From CAVSRC01 sp963785065 (GTDB lineage: Bacteria > Pseudomonadota > Alphaproteobacteria > Rhizobiales > Kaistiaceae), in contig CAWATX010000002.1 in assembly GCA_963785065.1 (NCBI GenBank), positions 1,364,001-1,428,000 of the forward strand: a stretch of 64,000 bases of DNA, given 5' to 3'. The stretch's first letter is position 1. Every line of letters begins with the position of its first letter. Below the pieces are notes generated by a model. That model was not told the DNA's origin. It saw only the letters and a list, made by a program, of their open reading frames with translations, and did no database searches. A program made the position numbers and the translations under genes. This document shows, piece by piece, positions 32,223-40,692 of this stretch.

Positions 32223-33086
32223 ATGAAACAACCGGTCGATTGGGAGGAACTGCGTCTCTTCCTGGCGGTTGCGCGTGGCGCCGGGCTCAATGCCGCCGCC
32301 CGCATGACCGGCGCCAGCGCCCCCACCCTCGGCCGCCGCATGAACGCGCTCGAACGCAGTCTCGACCGCCAGCTCTTCACCCGCAGCCAGACCGGCTATG
32401 AGCTGACCGAAGCCGGCCGGGCGCTCTACCGGTACGCCCAGGAGATGGAGGCGGCGGCGCAGGGCATCGACCGCTGGCGCGACGAGACGCCCCGCCGTCT
32501 GGTGCGCATTTCGGCCGGCTCGTGGACCAGCCGCTTCCTTGCCCGCCACATGGCCGCGCTGTGGGGGCAGGATGCTTCGACGGCTATCGAACTCTCCACC
32601 GCCCATCAGCGCGTCGACATCCAGCGCCGCCAGGCCGATATCGGCATCCGCAACCGCGCGCCGCAGGAGCCGTATCTTGCCGGGCGGCGGATGAACGAGA
32701 TTGCCTACGCCCGGTACCGGGCGCCTGGGGCGTCGGGCGATCTGCCCTGGGTTGCCGTCATTGGCGAAGCCTCGATCACGCCGACCGCGCAGTGGGTCGT
32801 CCGCAACCACGCCGCACTGGCGCATATCACCTGCACGGATCCCCGCGCGGTCCTCGATTGTGTTCTTGCCGGCATGGGTCAGGCGGTGCTCCCCTGTTTC
32901 GTCGGCGACGAGGAGCCGGGGCTCGAGCGTGTCGGCGGCATCATTGACGAATTGCGCGAGGAGCAGTGGCTGGTGCTCAACGAGCAGGCGCGCCACGAGC
33001 CCGCCGTGCGCGGCGTGATCAACCGCCTGGCGGTGCTGCTTCCGCGGCATCGCCGCCTGTTCATCGGCGCGGCGCCGTCGTCCTAG
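32223..33086 (+). CDS. LysR-family transcriptional regulator
   Basis: 287 residues. N-terminal winged helix (DWEELRLFLAVARGAGLNAAARMTG, SAPTLGRRMNALERSLDRQLFTRSQTGYELTEAGRALY) followed by a substrate-binding domain (VRISAGSWTSRFLARHMAALW, ADIGIRNRAPQEPYL, GMGQAVLPCFVGDEEPGLERV). Effector unknown. I chose the ATG at 32223 over the upstream frame because the family begins just before DWEELR and GGAAAGG is nearby. It ends 4 bp inside the convergent hydrolase gene. Confidence 0.9.
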   Translation: MKQPVDWEELRLFLAVARGAGLNAAARMTGASAPTLGRRMNALERSLDRQLFTRSQTGYELTEAGRALYRYAQEMEAAAQGIDRWRDETPRRLVRISAGSWTSRFLARHMAALWGQDASTAIELSTAHQRVDIQRRQADIGIRNRAPQEPYLAGRRMNEIAYARYRAPGASGDLPWVAVIGEASITPTAQWVVRNHAALAHITCTDPRAVLDCVLAGMGQAVLPCFVGDEEPGLERVGGIIDELREEQWLVLNEQARHEPAVRGVINRLAVLLPRHRRLFIGAAPSS

Positions 33087-33859
33087 CCGGCCTCGGCGAT
33101 CAGCCCGTCGATCGCCGCCTCCAGCCGGGCGAGGTCTTCCGGCCGCGACAGGCGGTGGTCGCCGCCCTTGATCAACGTCAGCACCACGTCGTCCGAGGCG
33201 AAATGGGTCACCAGTTCGGTCGCGTGGGCATAGGGCACGTCGGTGTCCTCGGTGCCGTGCAGGATGTGAACCGGGCAGCCGGTCTCGATCAGCTTCTCGC
33301 CGAAGAGATGGGCGTCGCCGTCCTCGATCAGCTTGGCCGTGATCGGATAGGGCTCGTCAGAATAGTCGCTGGGCACGTGGAAGATGCCGGCGGTTTCCAG
33401 TTCCCGCCGAGCCGCCGCGTCCATTGCCGCCCATATCAGCTTGCGCGTCATGTCGACGGCCGGCGCGATCAGTACCAGCCCGGCAAGAGATTGTAAGTCG
33501 GCTAAGCGTTGCGCCAGCAGCAGCGCGATCCAGCCGCCCATGGACGAGCCGACGACGATCTGCGGCCCTTCGGCAAATCGCCGGAACACGCCTTCCGCCT
33601 CCTCCAGCCAGCGCGAGATCGTGCCGTCCTCGAAGCGCCCGCCGGAAAGGCCGTGGCCGGAATAGTCGAAGCGGGTACAGGCAAGCGCGCGCCGGGCCGC
33701 GAAGCCGTCGAGCGCCCGCGCCTTGGCGCCTTCCATGTGGGAGCGGAAGCCCCCCAGCCAGAAGAGCCCCGGTTCGCCGCCGGGGCGATGGCGGACGGCG
33801 ATTTCGCGGCTCTTGTCACCGTTGCCGATAAGCACCATTTCAGGCCGCGATTCATCCAT
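33083..33859 (-). CDS. Alpha/beta hydrolase (ABHD10-like serine hydrolase)
   Basis: 258 residues. The nucleophile elbow GSSMGG follows a WLGGFRSHMEG oxyanion region and FDYSGHGLSGG; the acid (HGTEDTDV) and His (GGDHRLS) complete a catalytic triad. The order and spacing fit the small thioesterase/esterase group related to ABHD10. The ATG at 33859 (MDESRPEM) starts just before the first strand; the upstream frame overlaps the infC leader and is not coding. Substrate unknown. Confidence 0.88.
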   Translation of the reverse strand: MDESRPEMVLIGNGDKSREIAVRHRPGGEPGLFWLGGFRSHMEGAKARALDGFAARRALACTRFDYSGHGLSGGRFEDGTISRWLEEAEGVFRRFAEGPQIVVGSSMGGWIALLLAQRLADLQSLAGLVLIAPAVDMTRKLIWAAMDAAARRELETAGIFHVPSDYSDEPYPITAKLIEDGDAHLFGEKLIETGCPVHILHGTEDTDVPYAHATELVTHFASDDVVLTLIKGGDHRLSRPEDLARLEAAIDGLIAEAG

Positions 33860-33990
33860 TGGTTTTCTCCGCAAGACCTGCCCGTTGACTTCCCGCCCCG
33901 CTTGACCGATTCCTGTTTCGTTCGGGAAGGCCCGCGCGGGCCCTTCCGCGCGCCGTAGCTGCTGTTGCATCCACAGAGGAGATTGCTGTC

Positions 33991-34527
33991 ATTCGCCGAC
34001 CTTTCAAAGCCACCGCGCCAACCAAGGACGGGCCCCGGACCAATGAAGAGATTCGCGTCCCCGAGGTCCAGCTGATCGACAACGAAGGCGAGAACCACGG
34101 CACCGTTCCCATCCAGCAGGCGCTGGACATGGCTATGCAAGCCGGCATGGACCTCGTCGAAATCGCCCCCAATTCCGCGCCGCCGGTCGCCAAGATCCTC
34201 GACTACGGGCGATACAAGTTTCAGGCCCAGAAGAAGGCCGCCGAGGCGCGCAAGCGCCAGAAGACCATCGAGATCAAGGAGATCAAGATGCGTCCCAACA
34301 TCGACACCCACGATTACGAGGTGAAGATGCGGGCGATCAAGCGCTTCTTCGAGGAAGGCGACAAGGTCAAGGTGACGCTGCGCTTCCGTGGCCGCGAGAT
34401 GGCCCACCAGGAGATCGGCGCCCGCCTGCTGGCGCGCGTCAAGGAGGAGACCTCCACGATCGCCAAGGTCGAAGCCGAGCCACGGCTGGAAGGCCGCCAG
34501 ATGATGATGGTGCTGGCCCCGCGCTAA
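33991..34527 (+). CDS. infC: Translation initiation factor IF-3
   Basis: 178 residues starting at ATT, the rare codon conserved for infC that lets IF-3 repress its own translation. AGAGGAG lies 8 bases upstream. The N-domain (GPRTNEEIRVPEVQLIDNEGENHG, MDLVEIAPNSAPPVAKILDYGRYKFQ), lysine-rich linker and C-domain (EIKMRPNIDTHDYEVKMRAIKRFFEEGDKVKVTLRFRGREM) are complete. IF-3 binds the 30S subunit and checks the start codon and initiator tRNA. It heads the infC-rpmI-rplT-pheS cluster; a conventional ATG call at 34129 would lose a quarter of the protein. Confidence 0.96.
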   Translation: MRRPFKATAPTKDGPRTNEEIRVPEVQLIDNEGENHGTVPIQQALDMAMQAGMDLVEIAPNSAPPVAKILDYGRYKFQAQKKAAEARKRQKTIEIKEIKMRPNIDTHDYEVKMRAIKRFFEEGDKVKVTLRFRGREMAHQEIGARLLARVKEETSTIAKVEAEPRLEGRQMMMVLAPR

Positions 34528-34528
34528 A

Positions 34529-34630
34529 GCGACGCCAGGAAAAGTGTGAAGCACTTTTCCGCCCGGGCGTCGCGCCCCCCCAAAAGCGCCGACGCCCGGA
34601 AAAGTGTGGCAGCACTATTCCGTCCGGCGT
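34529..34630. repeat. Two tandem palindromic repeats between infC and rpmI
   Basis: 34529-34573 has outer arms GCGACGCC/GGCGTCGC and inner arms GGAAAAGTG/CACTTTTCC. 34592-34630 is a diverged second copy (ACGCC/GGCGT and GGAAAAGTG/CACTATTCC). The GGAAAAGTGTG core is characteristic of a widespread Rhizobiales intergenic palindrome. The remaining leader to 34819 carries no gene; it is where an L20-type control of rpmI/rplT could act, but I cannot identify the structure. Confidence 0.75.
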
Positions 34631-34819
34631 TCGTCAAGAAAAGCGGATGTCGCCCGGGATATGCCCGGAAACAGAGGCGATCGGCGCCCTTGTGCGCCGC
34701 ACCCGACCCCGCTATAACCCCGCGGTTTCGCGCCGCCCGGCCTGAATAATGGGCATGCCGTGGCGGTGCCGAATGCTCCTCTTGAGAGAGCACTCCTCAA
34801 TCGTATCGAAGGAAGCAAA

Positions 34820-35020
34820 ATGCCCAAGCTGAAGACCAAGAGCGGCGCCAAAAAGCGCTTCAAGCTCTCCGCGACCGGCAAGGTGATCCACACCCAGCAG
34901 GGCAAGCGGCACATGATGATCAAGCGGACCAACAAGCAGGTCAGAAACCTGCGTGGCACCCGCGTCATGTTCAAGACCGACGGCGAAAGGGTGAAGAAGT
35001 ACTTTCTTCCCAACGCCTGA
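34820..35020 (+). CDS. rpmI: 50S ribosomal protein L35
   Basis: 66 residues, MPKLKTKSGAKKRFKLSATG to VKKYFLPNA, the complete L35 sequence. AAGGA precedes the ATG at 34820; the upstream frame is not part of the protein. L35 binds 23S rRNA in the large subunit. rplT follows after 27 bp with its own AAGGAG, as in most bacteria. Confidence 0.97.
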   Translation: MPKLKTKSGAKKRFKLSATGKVIHTQQGKRHMMIKRTNKQVRNLRGTRVMFKTDGERVKKYFLPNA

Positions 35021-35047
35021 GCCCGCCCCCGTCAAGGAGTTCCCACC

Positions 35048-35407
35048 ATGTCGCGAGTGAAACGCGGCGTTGCCGCACACGCCAAGCACAAGAAGGTCCT
35101 GAAGCGCGCCAAGGGCTTCTACGGCCGCCGCAAGAACACCATCCGCACCGCCAAGGCGGCGGTCGACAAGGCCGCGCAATACGCCTACCGCGATCGCAAG
35201 AACCGCAAGCGCTCCTTCCGCGCCCTGTGGATCCAGCGCATCAACGCCGCCGTCCGCGAGCACGGGCTGACCTATGGCCGATTTATCAGCGGCCTCGGTA
35301 AGGCCGGGGTCGAAATCGACCGCAAGGTCCTGGCCGAGCTTGCCGTCAGCGAGCCGGCCTCGTTCAAGGCGCTGGTGGACAAGGCGTCGGGCGCTCTCGC
35401 CGCCTGA
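35048..35407 (+). CDS. rplT: 50S ribosomal protein L20
   Basis: 119 residues, MSRVKRGVAAHAKHKKVLK, GFYGRRKNTIRTAKAAVDKA, RALWIQRINAAVREHGLTY. L20 is an early 50S assembly protein and in many bacteria represses its own operon by binding the leader RNA. CAAGGAG precedes the ATG. Complete and of normal length. Confidence 0.97.
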   Translation: MSRVKRGVAAHAKHKKVLKRAKGFYGRRKNTIRTAKAAVDKAAQYAYRDRKNRKRSFRALWIQRINAAVREHGLTYGRFISGLGKAGVEIDRKVLAELAVSEPASFKALVDKASGALAA

Positions 35408-35495
35408 CGGTTCCCCGGGATACGGCGTCTTGCCAGTCCGGCCGCAGGCTTGTCCCGCGGCCGACTGCCCGCTGGGCAGCTTGTCCTCTGCCCGG

Positions 35496-35509
35496 TTTTC
35501 TATAGAAAA
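35496..35509. promoter_or_regulatory. AT-rich palindrome upstream of pheS
   Basis: TTTTCTATAGAAAA is a perfect 14-bp palindrome in the 136-bp gap between rplT and pheS, in an otherwise GC-rich stretch and 35 bp before the pheS ATG. It could contain a -10 element for a pheST promoter or an operator. No T-box or Phe-rich leader peptide was seen. Confidence 0.35.
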
Positions 35510-35543
35510 CGAGGCCCTATGAAGGGGCTGGGCGGATGCCGAA

Positions 35544-36638
35544 ATGACCACGAGTGAAGCCGATATCGTCGCGCTTGAGCGCGACATTGCCGCGCGTATT
35601 GCTGAAAGCCCCGACGAGGCGGCGCTGGAGGCCGAGCGGGTGGCCGCGCTCGGCAAGAAGGGCCGCGTCTCCGAACTGATGAAGAGCCTCGGCGCCATGT
35701 CGCCGGAGGAGCGCAAGGTCATGGGCCCGGCGCTGAACGGCCTCAAGGATCGCGTCAGTGAGGCGCTGGCCGCCCGCCGTGCCGTCTTGAAGGAGCAGGA
35801 CCTCGTGCACCGCCTGGCGGCGGAAGCGGTCGACGTCACCCTGCCGGTGCGCGCCCAACCGCTGGAGACCGGCCGTATCCATCCGGTCAGCCAAGTCATC
35901 GACGAGATCACCGCCATTTTCGCCGATCTCGGCTTCCGCATCGCCGAGGGGCCGGATATCGAGACCGACTACTACAATTTCACCGCGCTCAATTTCCCGC
36001 CCGGCCATCCGGCGCGCGAGATGCACGACACCTTCTTCCTGAAGGAGAAGGCCGACGGCGAGCGCATGCTGCTCAGGACCCACACCTCTCCGGTGCAGAT
36101 CCGCACGATGGAGACTGAGAAGCCGCCGATCCGCGTGGTCATCCCCGGCCGCACCTATCGCTTCGATTCGGACCAGACCCACACCCCGATGTTCCATCAG
36201 GTCGAGGGGCTGGTGATCGACGAGACCAGCCATATCGGCCACCTGAAATGGGTGCTGGAGGAGTTCTGCCGCGCCTTCTTCGAGGTGAAGCAGGTTCAGA
36301 TGCGCTTCCGCCCGAGCTTCTTCCCCTTCACCAGCCCGTCGATGGAGGTCGATATCCGCTGCCGCCGCCAGGGCAACGAGATCCGCATCGGCGAGGGCGA
36401 CGACTGGCTCGAGATTCTGGGCTGCGGCATGGTCCACCCCAACGTGCTCACCTATGGCGGCATCGACCCCGACAAGTATCAGGGCTTCGCCTGGGGCATG
36501 GGGATCGACCGCATCGCCATGCTGAAATACGGCATGCCGGACCTGCGCGCCTTCTTCGATGCCGACGTACGCTGGCTCAACCATTACGGTTTCCGCCCGC
36601 TCGACCTGCCGTCGCTGGCCGGAGGGCTGTCGTCATGA
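35544..36638 (+). CDS. pheS: Phenylalanyl-tRNA synthetase alpha subunit
   Basis: 364 residues. N-terminal coiled coil (TSEADIVALERDIAARIAESP onward), then class II motifs: HPVSQVIDEITAIFADLGF (motif 1 region), LLRTHTSPVQIRTM and PGRTYRFDSDQTHTPMFHQVEG (motif 2), and GFAWGMGIDRIAMLKYGM (motif 3). It forms the alpha2-beta2 enzyme with PheT. Its stop overlaps the start of an exonuclease gene (ATGA), so pheS and pheT are separated by that gene. Confidence 0.97.
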   Translation: MTTSEADIVALERDIAARIAESPDEAALEAERVAALGKKGRVSELMKSLGAMSPEERKVMGPALNGLKDRVSEALAARRAVLKEQDLVHRLAAEAVDVTLPVRAQPLETGRIHPVSQVIDEITAIFADLGFRIAEGPDIETDYYNFTALNFPPGHPAREMHDTFFLKEKADGERMLLRTHTSPVQIRTMETEKPPIRVVIPGRTYRFDSDQTHTPMFHQVEGLVIDETSHIGHLKWVLEEFCRAFFEVKQVQMRFRPSFFPFTSPSMEVDIRCRRQGNEIRIGEGDDWLEILGCGMVHPNVLTYGGIDPDKYQGFAWGMGIDRIAMLKYGMPDLRAFFDADVRWLNHYGFRPLDLPSLAGGLSS

Positions 36639-37240
36639 GCGCTACCTATGTCGTGACCGACATCGAGGCCGATGGGCTGAGCCCCGTGCGCAATTCCATG
36701 CTCAGTTTCGCCTCGGTGGCGATTGAACCGTCGGGCCATGTCCTGGACGAGTTCGAGGCCGTGCTCGAGCCTCGGCCGGACCGGGAGCCGTCGGCGCGCA
36801 CCATGGCCTTCTGGCACACACAGCCCGAGGCATACGCCGCCGCGACCCGCGATCCGCAGCCGCCGGCGCAGGTGATGGCCCGCTATGTCGACTGGGTGCG
36901 GGGTCTGCCCGCGCCGCGCCTGTTCGCCGCTCGCCCGCTCGCCTTCGACGGTGGCTGGATTGACCACTATCTCGACACCTTCGCTGGCTGTCGGGCGATG
37001 GTAGGCGCCGACAACGAGGTCCCACTCTTCGATGGCTCGGGACTCGATCTCCCGAGCTTCGCGGCGGCAATTGACGGGCTCGGCCATGTCGACGGCACGA
37101 GCGCAGCGTTTCCGGCCGAATGGTACGGCGACGTGCCCCACACGCATCGCGCCATCGACGATGCGCGCGGATACGCCAATGTTCTGACGCGGCTGCTCGC
37201 CATGGCCGGCGCACGCACGTCGGCGGAGGTGTCGTCATGA
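36635..37240 (+). CDS. DEDDh-type 3'-5' exonuclease-like protein between pheS and pheT
   Basis: 201 residues. VTDIEADGLSP carries the D-x-E of Exo I, LAFDGGWIDHYL the Exo II Asp, and HRAIDDARGYANVL the H-x4-D of Exo III, so the DEDDh site appears complete. Similar to RNase T/oligoribonuclease-like proteins in fold but not clearly either. ATGA overlaps at both ends bind it translationally to pheS and pheT. A function in tRNA or DNA metabolism is plausible from context only. Confidence 0.82.
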   Translation: MSATYVVTDIEADGLSPVRNSMLSFASVAIEPSGHVLDEFEAVLEPRPDREPSARTMAFWHTQPEAYAAATRDPQPPAQVMARYVDWVRGLPAPRLFAARPLAFDGGWIDHYLDTFAGCRAMVGADNEVPLFDGSGLDLPSFAAAIDGLGHVDGTSAAFPAEWYGDVPHTHRAIDDARGYANVLTRLLAMAGARTSAEVSS

Positions 37241-39660
37241 AATTCACCCTCTCCTGGCTGAAAGAGCATCTCGATACGGCGGCGCCGCTTGAGACCATCG
37301 TCGACAGGCTCACCATGATCGGCCTCGAGGTCGAGTCGGTGCACGATCCGGCCGAGCAATACGCGGCCTTCCGCCTGGCAAAAGTGCTCTCCGCCGAGAA
37401 GCATCCCAACGCCGATCGGCTGCGCGTCTGCATCGTCGACCCCGGTGATGGCTCCAGGATCCAGGTGGTCTGCGGCGCCCCCAATGCCCGCGCCGGCATG
37501 ACCGGCGTCTTCGCCCCGGCCGGCACCTATATCCCCGGCACCGGCGTGCAGCTCGAGAAGGGCGTCATCCGCGGCGTCGAATCGAACGGCATGCTCCTGT
37601 CGGAGCGCGAGCTCGGCGTCTCCGACGATCATGAAGGCATCGTCGACCTGCCCGCGAATGCGCCGGTCGGCCAGCCCTATGCCGTCTATGCCGGCCTCGA
37701 CGATCCGGTGATCGACGTCGCCGTCACGCCCAACCGGCCGGACGCGCTTGGCGTCAACGGCATCGCCCGCGATCTTTCCGCCGCCGGCCTCGGCTATCTC
37801 ATCGAGCGGCCGGTGGTGCCGGTGAAGGGCGAGGGCCCCTGTCCGGTCAAGGTGAGATTCGATTTCGGCGACACGCCGCCGCTCGGTCTTGCCTTCGGCC
37901 TGCGTCTCGTGCGTGGCGTGAAGAACGGGCCGTCGCCGGCCTGGCTGCAGAAGCGCCTGCGTGCCATCGGCCTCAGGCCCATCAACGCGCTGGTCGATAT
38001 CACCAACTTCATCACCTATGACCGCAACCGCCCGCTGCACGTCTTCGACGTGGCCAAGGTCAAGGGCGATCTCGTTGTCCGCCGCGCCCGCGACGGCGAG
38101 GAGCTGCTGGCGCTCGACGGCCGCACCTACACGCTCGATTCGCAGATGTGCGTCATTGCCGACGACAACGGCGTCGAATCGATCGCCGGCGTCATCGGCG
38201 GCGAGTTCTCCGGCTCGTCGGAGACGACCACCGACGTTCTTATCGAATCGGCCTTGTGGGAGCCGCTCAACATCGCCCAGACCGGCCGCAAGCTGGGCAT
38301 CAACACCGACGCCCGCTATCGCAACGAGCGCGGCATCGACCCGGCCTTCAACATGCCGGGGCTGGATCTCGCCACGCAGCTGGTCATCGATCTCTGTGGC
38401 GGCAGCCCGAGCGAGGTCTGTGTCGCCGGCCAGGTGCCTGAGCCGGTCAACATCATCGAGTTCCCGGTTGCTGAGGTGAAGCGCCTCGGCGGCATCGACC
38501 CCTCCATGGCCGAGGTCAGCGGCATCCTTGCGGCGCTCGGCTTCATGGCCAAGCCGCACCGCACCGAGGGAACGCTCTCGGTCAGTGTGCCGACCTGGCG
38601 CCCGGCGACCACCATCAAGGCCGACCTGGTCGAGGAGGTGGTGCGTATCATCGGCGTCGACCGGGTGCCGCCGGCGCCGCTCACCCGCGCTCCCGGCACG
38701 CTCGAGCCGCTCCTGACCCTCATCCAGACCCGCACCCGCCGGGCCAAACGGGCGCTCGCCGCCCGTGGACTGGTCGAGGCCGTCACCTGGTCCTTCATCG
38801 GCCATGCCCGTGCCGAGGCTTTCGGTGGCGGTGATGATGCACTGGTGCTCGCCAATCCCATCTCCCCCGACATGTCGGATATGCGGCCGAGCCTGCTTCC
38901 CGGGCTCATTGCCGCGGCCCAGCGCAATGCCGATCGCGGCATCGGCGATCTCGCCCTCTTCGAGGTCGGCCAGACCTATCGCGGCGACCGGCCCGAGGAT
39001 CAGTTCACCGCCGCCGCCGCCATTCGCCGCGGCATGGCGGGCGTTGCCGGCAGCGGCCGTCACTGGTCGGCCAAGTCCGGGCCGGTCTCCGTCTTCGACG
39101 CCAAGGCCGATGCCCTGGCGCTTCTCGATGTGCTGGGCTTGACCGCTGACAAGGTGCAGATCACGGCGGATGCGCCGGCCTGGTATCACCCCGGCCGCTC
39201 GGGGACGATCCGCCAGGGACCGAAGACCGTCATCGGCACCTTCGGCGAGTTCCATCCGAAGGTCCTCGAAATCCTCGACGCTGAAGGGCCCTTGGCCGGC
39301 TTCGAAATCATCCTCGAGGCGATTCCCGCGCCGCGCCAGAAGCCGACCAGGACCAAGCCGGTGCTCAAGCTTTCCGACTTCCAGCCGGTCAGGCGCGATT
39401 TCGCCTTCGTCGTCGACCGCGACGTCGCCGCCGCCAGGATCGTGCGCGCCGCCGAGGGCGCCGACCGCAAGCTGATTGCCGGCGTCTCGGTCTTCGACCT
39501 GTTCGAAGGTGCGTCGCTGGGCGAGGGCAAGAAGTCGATCGCCATCGAGGTGACGCTGCAGCCGAGCGAGCGCACGCTCACCGATCAGGACATCGAGGCG
39601 GTCTCCGGCAAGATCGTCGCCGAGGTCGGCAAGGCGACCGGCGGCGTGCTGCGCAGCTGA
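37237..39660 (+). CDS. pheT: Phenylalanyl-tRNA synthetase beta subunit
   Basis: 807 residues, full length. N-terminal MKFTLSWLKEHLDT, tRNA-binding EMAP-like domain (AEKHPNADRLRVCIVDPGDG, VVCGAPNARAGM), B3/B4 editing domain (GLRPINALVDITNFI, RNRPLHVFDVAKV), B5 and the C-terminal anticodon-binding FDX-ACB domain (KLSDFQPVRRDFAFVVDRDV). The start overlaps the exonuclease stop. A strong hairpin terminator follows within 10 bp of the stop. Confidence 0.97.
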   Translation: MKFTLSWLKEHLDTAAPLETIVDRLTMIGLEVESVHDPAEQYAAFRLAKVLSAEKHPNADRLRVCIVDPGDGSRIQVVCGAPNARAGMTGVFAPAGTYIPGTGVQLEKGVIRGVESNGMLLSERELGVSDDHEGIVDLPANAPVGQPYAVYAGLDDPVIDVAVTPNRPDALGVNGIARDLSAAGLGYLIERPVVPVKGEGPCPVKVRFDFGDTPPLGLAFGLRLVRGVKNGPSPAWLQKRLRAIGLRPINALVDITNFITYDRNRPLHVFDVAKVKGDLVVRRARDGEELLALDGRTYTLDSQMCVIADDNGVESIAGVIGGEFSGSSETTTDVLIESALWEPLNIAQTGRKLGINTDARYRNERGIDPAFNMPGLDLATQLVIDLCGGSPSEVCVAGQVPEPVNIIEFPVAEVKRLGGIDPSMAEVSGILAALGFMAKPHRTEGTLSVSVPTWRPATTIKADLVEEVVRIIGVDRVPPAPLTRAPGTLEPLLTLIQTRTRRAKRALAARGLVEAVTWSFIGHARAEAFGGGDDALVLANPISPDMSDMRPSLLPGLIAAAQRNADRGIGDLALFEVGQTYRGDRPEDQFTAAAAIRRGMAGVAGSGRHWSAKSGPVSVFDAKADALALLDVLGLTADKVQITADAPAWYHPGRSGTIRQGPKTVIGTFGEFHPKVLEILDAEGPLAGFEIILEAIPAPRQKPTRTKPVLKLSDFQPVRRDFAFVVDRDVAAARIVRAAEGADRKLIAGVSVFDLFEGASLGEGKKSIAIEVTLQPSERTLTDQDIEAVSGKIVAEVGKATGGVLRS

Positions 39661-39668
39661 GAAGGCGA

Positions 39669-39688
39669 GGGGGCCGCTAGCGGCCCCT
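39669..39688. terminator. Bidirectional terminator after pheT
   Basis: GGGGCCGC-TA-GCGGCCCC (39670-39687) directly follows the pheT stop and ends with TCTCATCTT. It lies between convergent pheT and the small minus-strand gene at 39696, so it can serve both. Confidence 0.7.
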
Positions 39689-39695
39689 CTCATCT

Positions 39696-39893
39696 TCAGT
39701 ACTTCCCGGTCTTGTCTTTCGGCGGCTTCCGCATCTTCGCTTCGCGGAAGTCTTCTTCCCGGTCTTCGCCCCAGTAGGCGCGGCCGAGCTCGGCACGGGC
39801 GATCGCCCTGGCGAAGCGGGCTTTTGGGTCGAGCGGCTGTTTCGCCGTCCGCTCGCGTCTGTCCTGTATGGATTGGTCGGGCGTGTCCGCCAT
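39696..39893 (-). CDS. Small charged hypothetical protein (65 aa)
   Basis: MADTPDQSIQDRRERTAKQP, then DPKARFARAIARAELGRAYW and a lysine-rich end. A strong GAAAGGAGAG precedes the ATG. It is soluble, highly charged and predicted mostly disordered with a central helix. Short proteins of this type are common in Rhizobiales; I know no function. The 170 bp to the next gene on the plus strand holds nothing recognisable. Confidence 0.7.
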   Translation of the reverse strand: MADTPDQSIQDRRERTAKQPLDPKARFARAIARAELGRAYWGEDREEDFREAKMRKPPKDKTGKY

Positions 39894-40067
39894 ATCTCTC
39901 TCCTTTCGCTGGCGGCGCGGGGCAACGGCGGGCGCACGTCGCCTGTCGCACCGGACGGCAGGGAGAGAGGGGCGGGGTCAGCTCATGAGAGAGGTTCTTC
40001 GCTTTCGCCGTGACGCTCACCAGATAGGGTCGCGTCAGGGCAATTTCGAGGCTGAGGAGAGAATTGC

Positions 40068-40643
40068 GTGATCGGCCCCTGGCGCATTCACGGCCACGCC
40101 ATCGTCTCGGCCGACGATCGGATCGCTGGCCCCAATGGCCTGACGCCGCCCGCCTTGCGCAACGAGGCGGACTGGCGGCGCTTCCAGCAGGCGCTCGACG
40201 AAGCGGCGGTCACCGTTCTCGGCCGCCTTGGCCACGTCGCCAATCCCAACACCAAAGGCCGCAATCGCCTCGTGCTGTCGTCGTCGGTCGCAGGTGTCGA
40301 ACGCCGCGCCGATGCCTGGTGGTGGAACCCGGCCGGCGCGCCGCTGGCGGCGGCGCTGAGTGAGGCGGCGCCCGCCGGCGGCATCGCCGCCGTGCCGGGC
40401 GGACGACGGGTCTTCGACCTCTTTCTCGACCTCGGTTTCGACGAATTTCACCTGGCGCGCGCCGAGTCGGTGCGTGTCCCCGGCGGCATTCCGGTCTTCT
40501 CCGCCATCTCCGCGGCCAGCCCGGCCGAGGTCCTGCTGGCCGCCCACGGACTTGTCGCAGGCGAGACGGAAGTCCTTGATGCAAAGGCCAAAGTGATGCT
40601 CACCCGGTGGCATCGCGAACCCGACGGCAACGCAACCGCTTGA
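40068..40643 (+). CDS. RibD-C/dihydrofolate-reductase-like protein
   Basis: 191 residues from a GTG with GAGGAGA upstream. MIGPWRIHGHAIVSADDRIAGPNG, VTVLGRLGHVANPNTKGRNRLVLSS and GGIAAVPGGRRVFDLFLDLGFDEFHLARAE match the layout of the pyrimidine-reductase (RibD C-terminal) and dihydrofolate-reductase-like fold: N-terminal strand, R-x-x-L-V-L-S strand, and GG-R-V-x-D-L near the C-terminus. A reductase for a pterin- or pyrimidine-like compound is possible. Substrate unknown. Confidence 0.75.
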   Translation: MIGPWRIHGHAIVSADDRIAGPNGLTPPALRNEADWRRFQQALDEAAVTVLGRLGHVANPNTKGRNRLVLSSSVAGVERRADAWWWNPAGAPLAAALSEAAPAGGIAAVPGGRRVFDLFLDLGFDEFHLARAESVRVPGGIPVFSAISAASPAEVLLAAHGLVAGETEVLDAKAKVMLTRWHREPDGNATA

Positions 40644-40692
40644 CCGGCCGGCAGCCGCTGCACAAGAGTGCCGGCGGTGAGGAGAAGCGACG

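Noticed and set aside
36967..40020. 1017-codon minus-strand frame across pheT
   Set aside because: Longest frame there by length only; pheT on the plus strand is fully conserved and the minus product resembles no protein.
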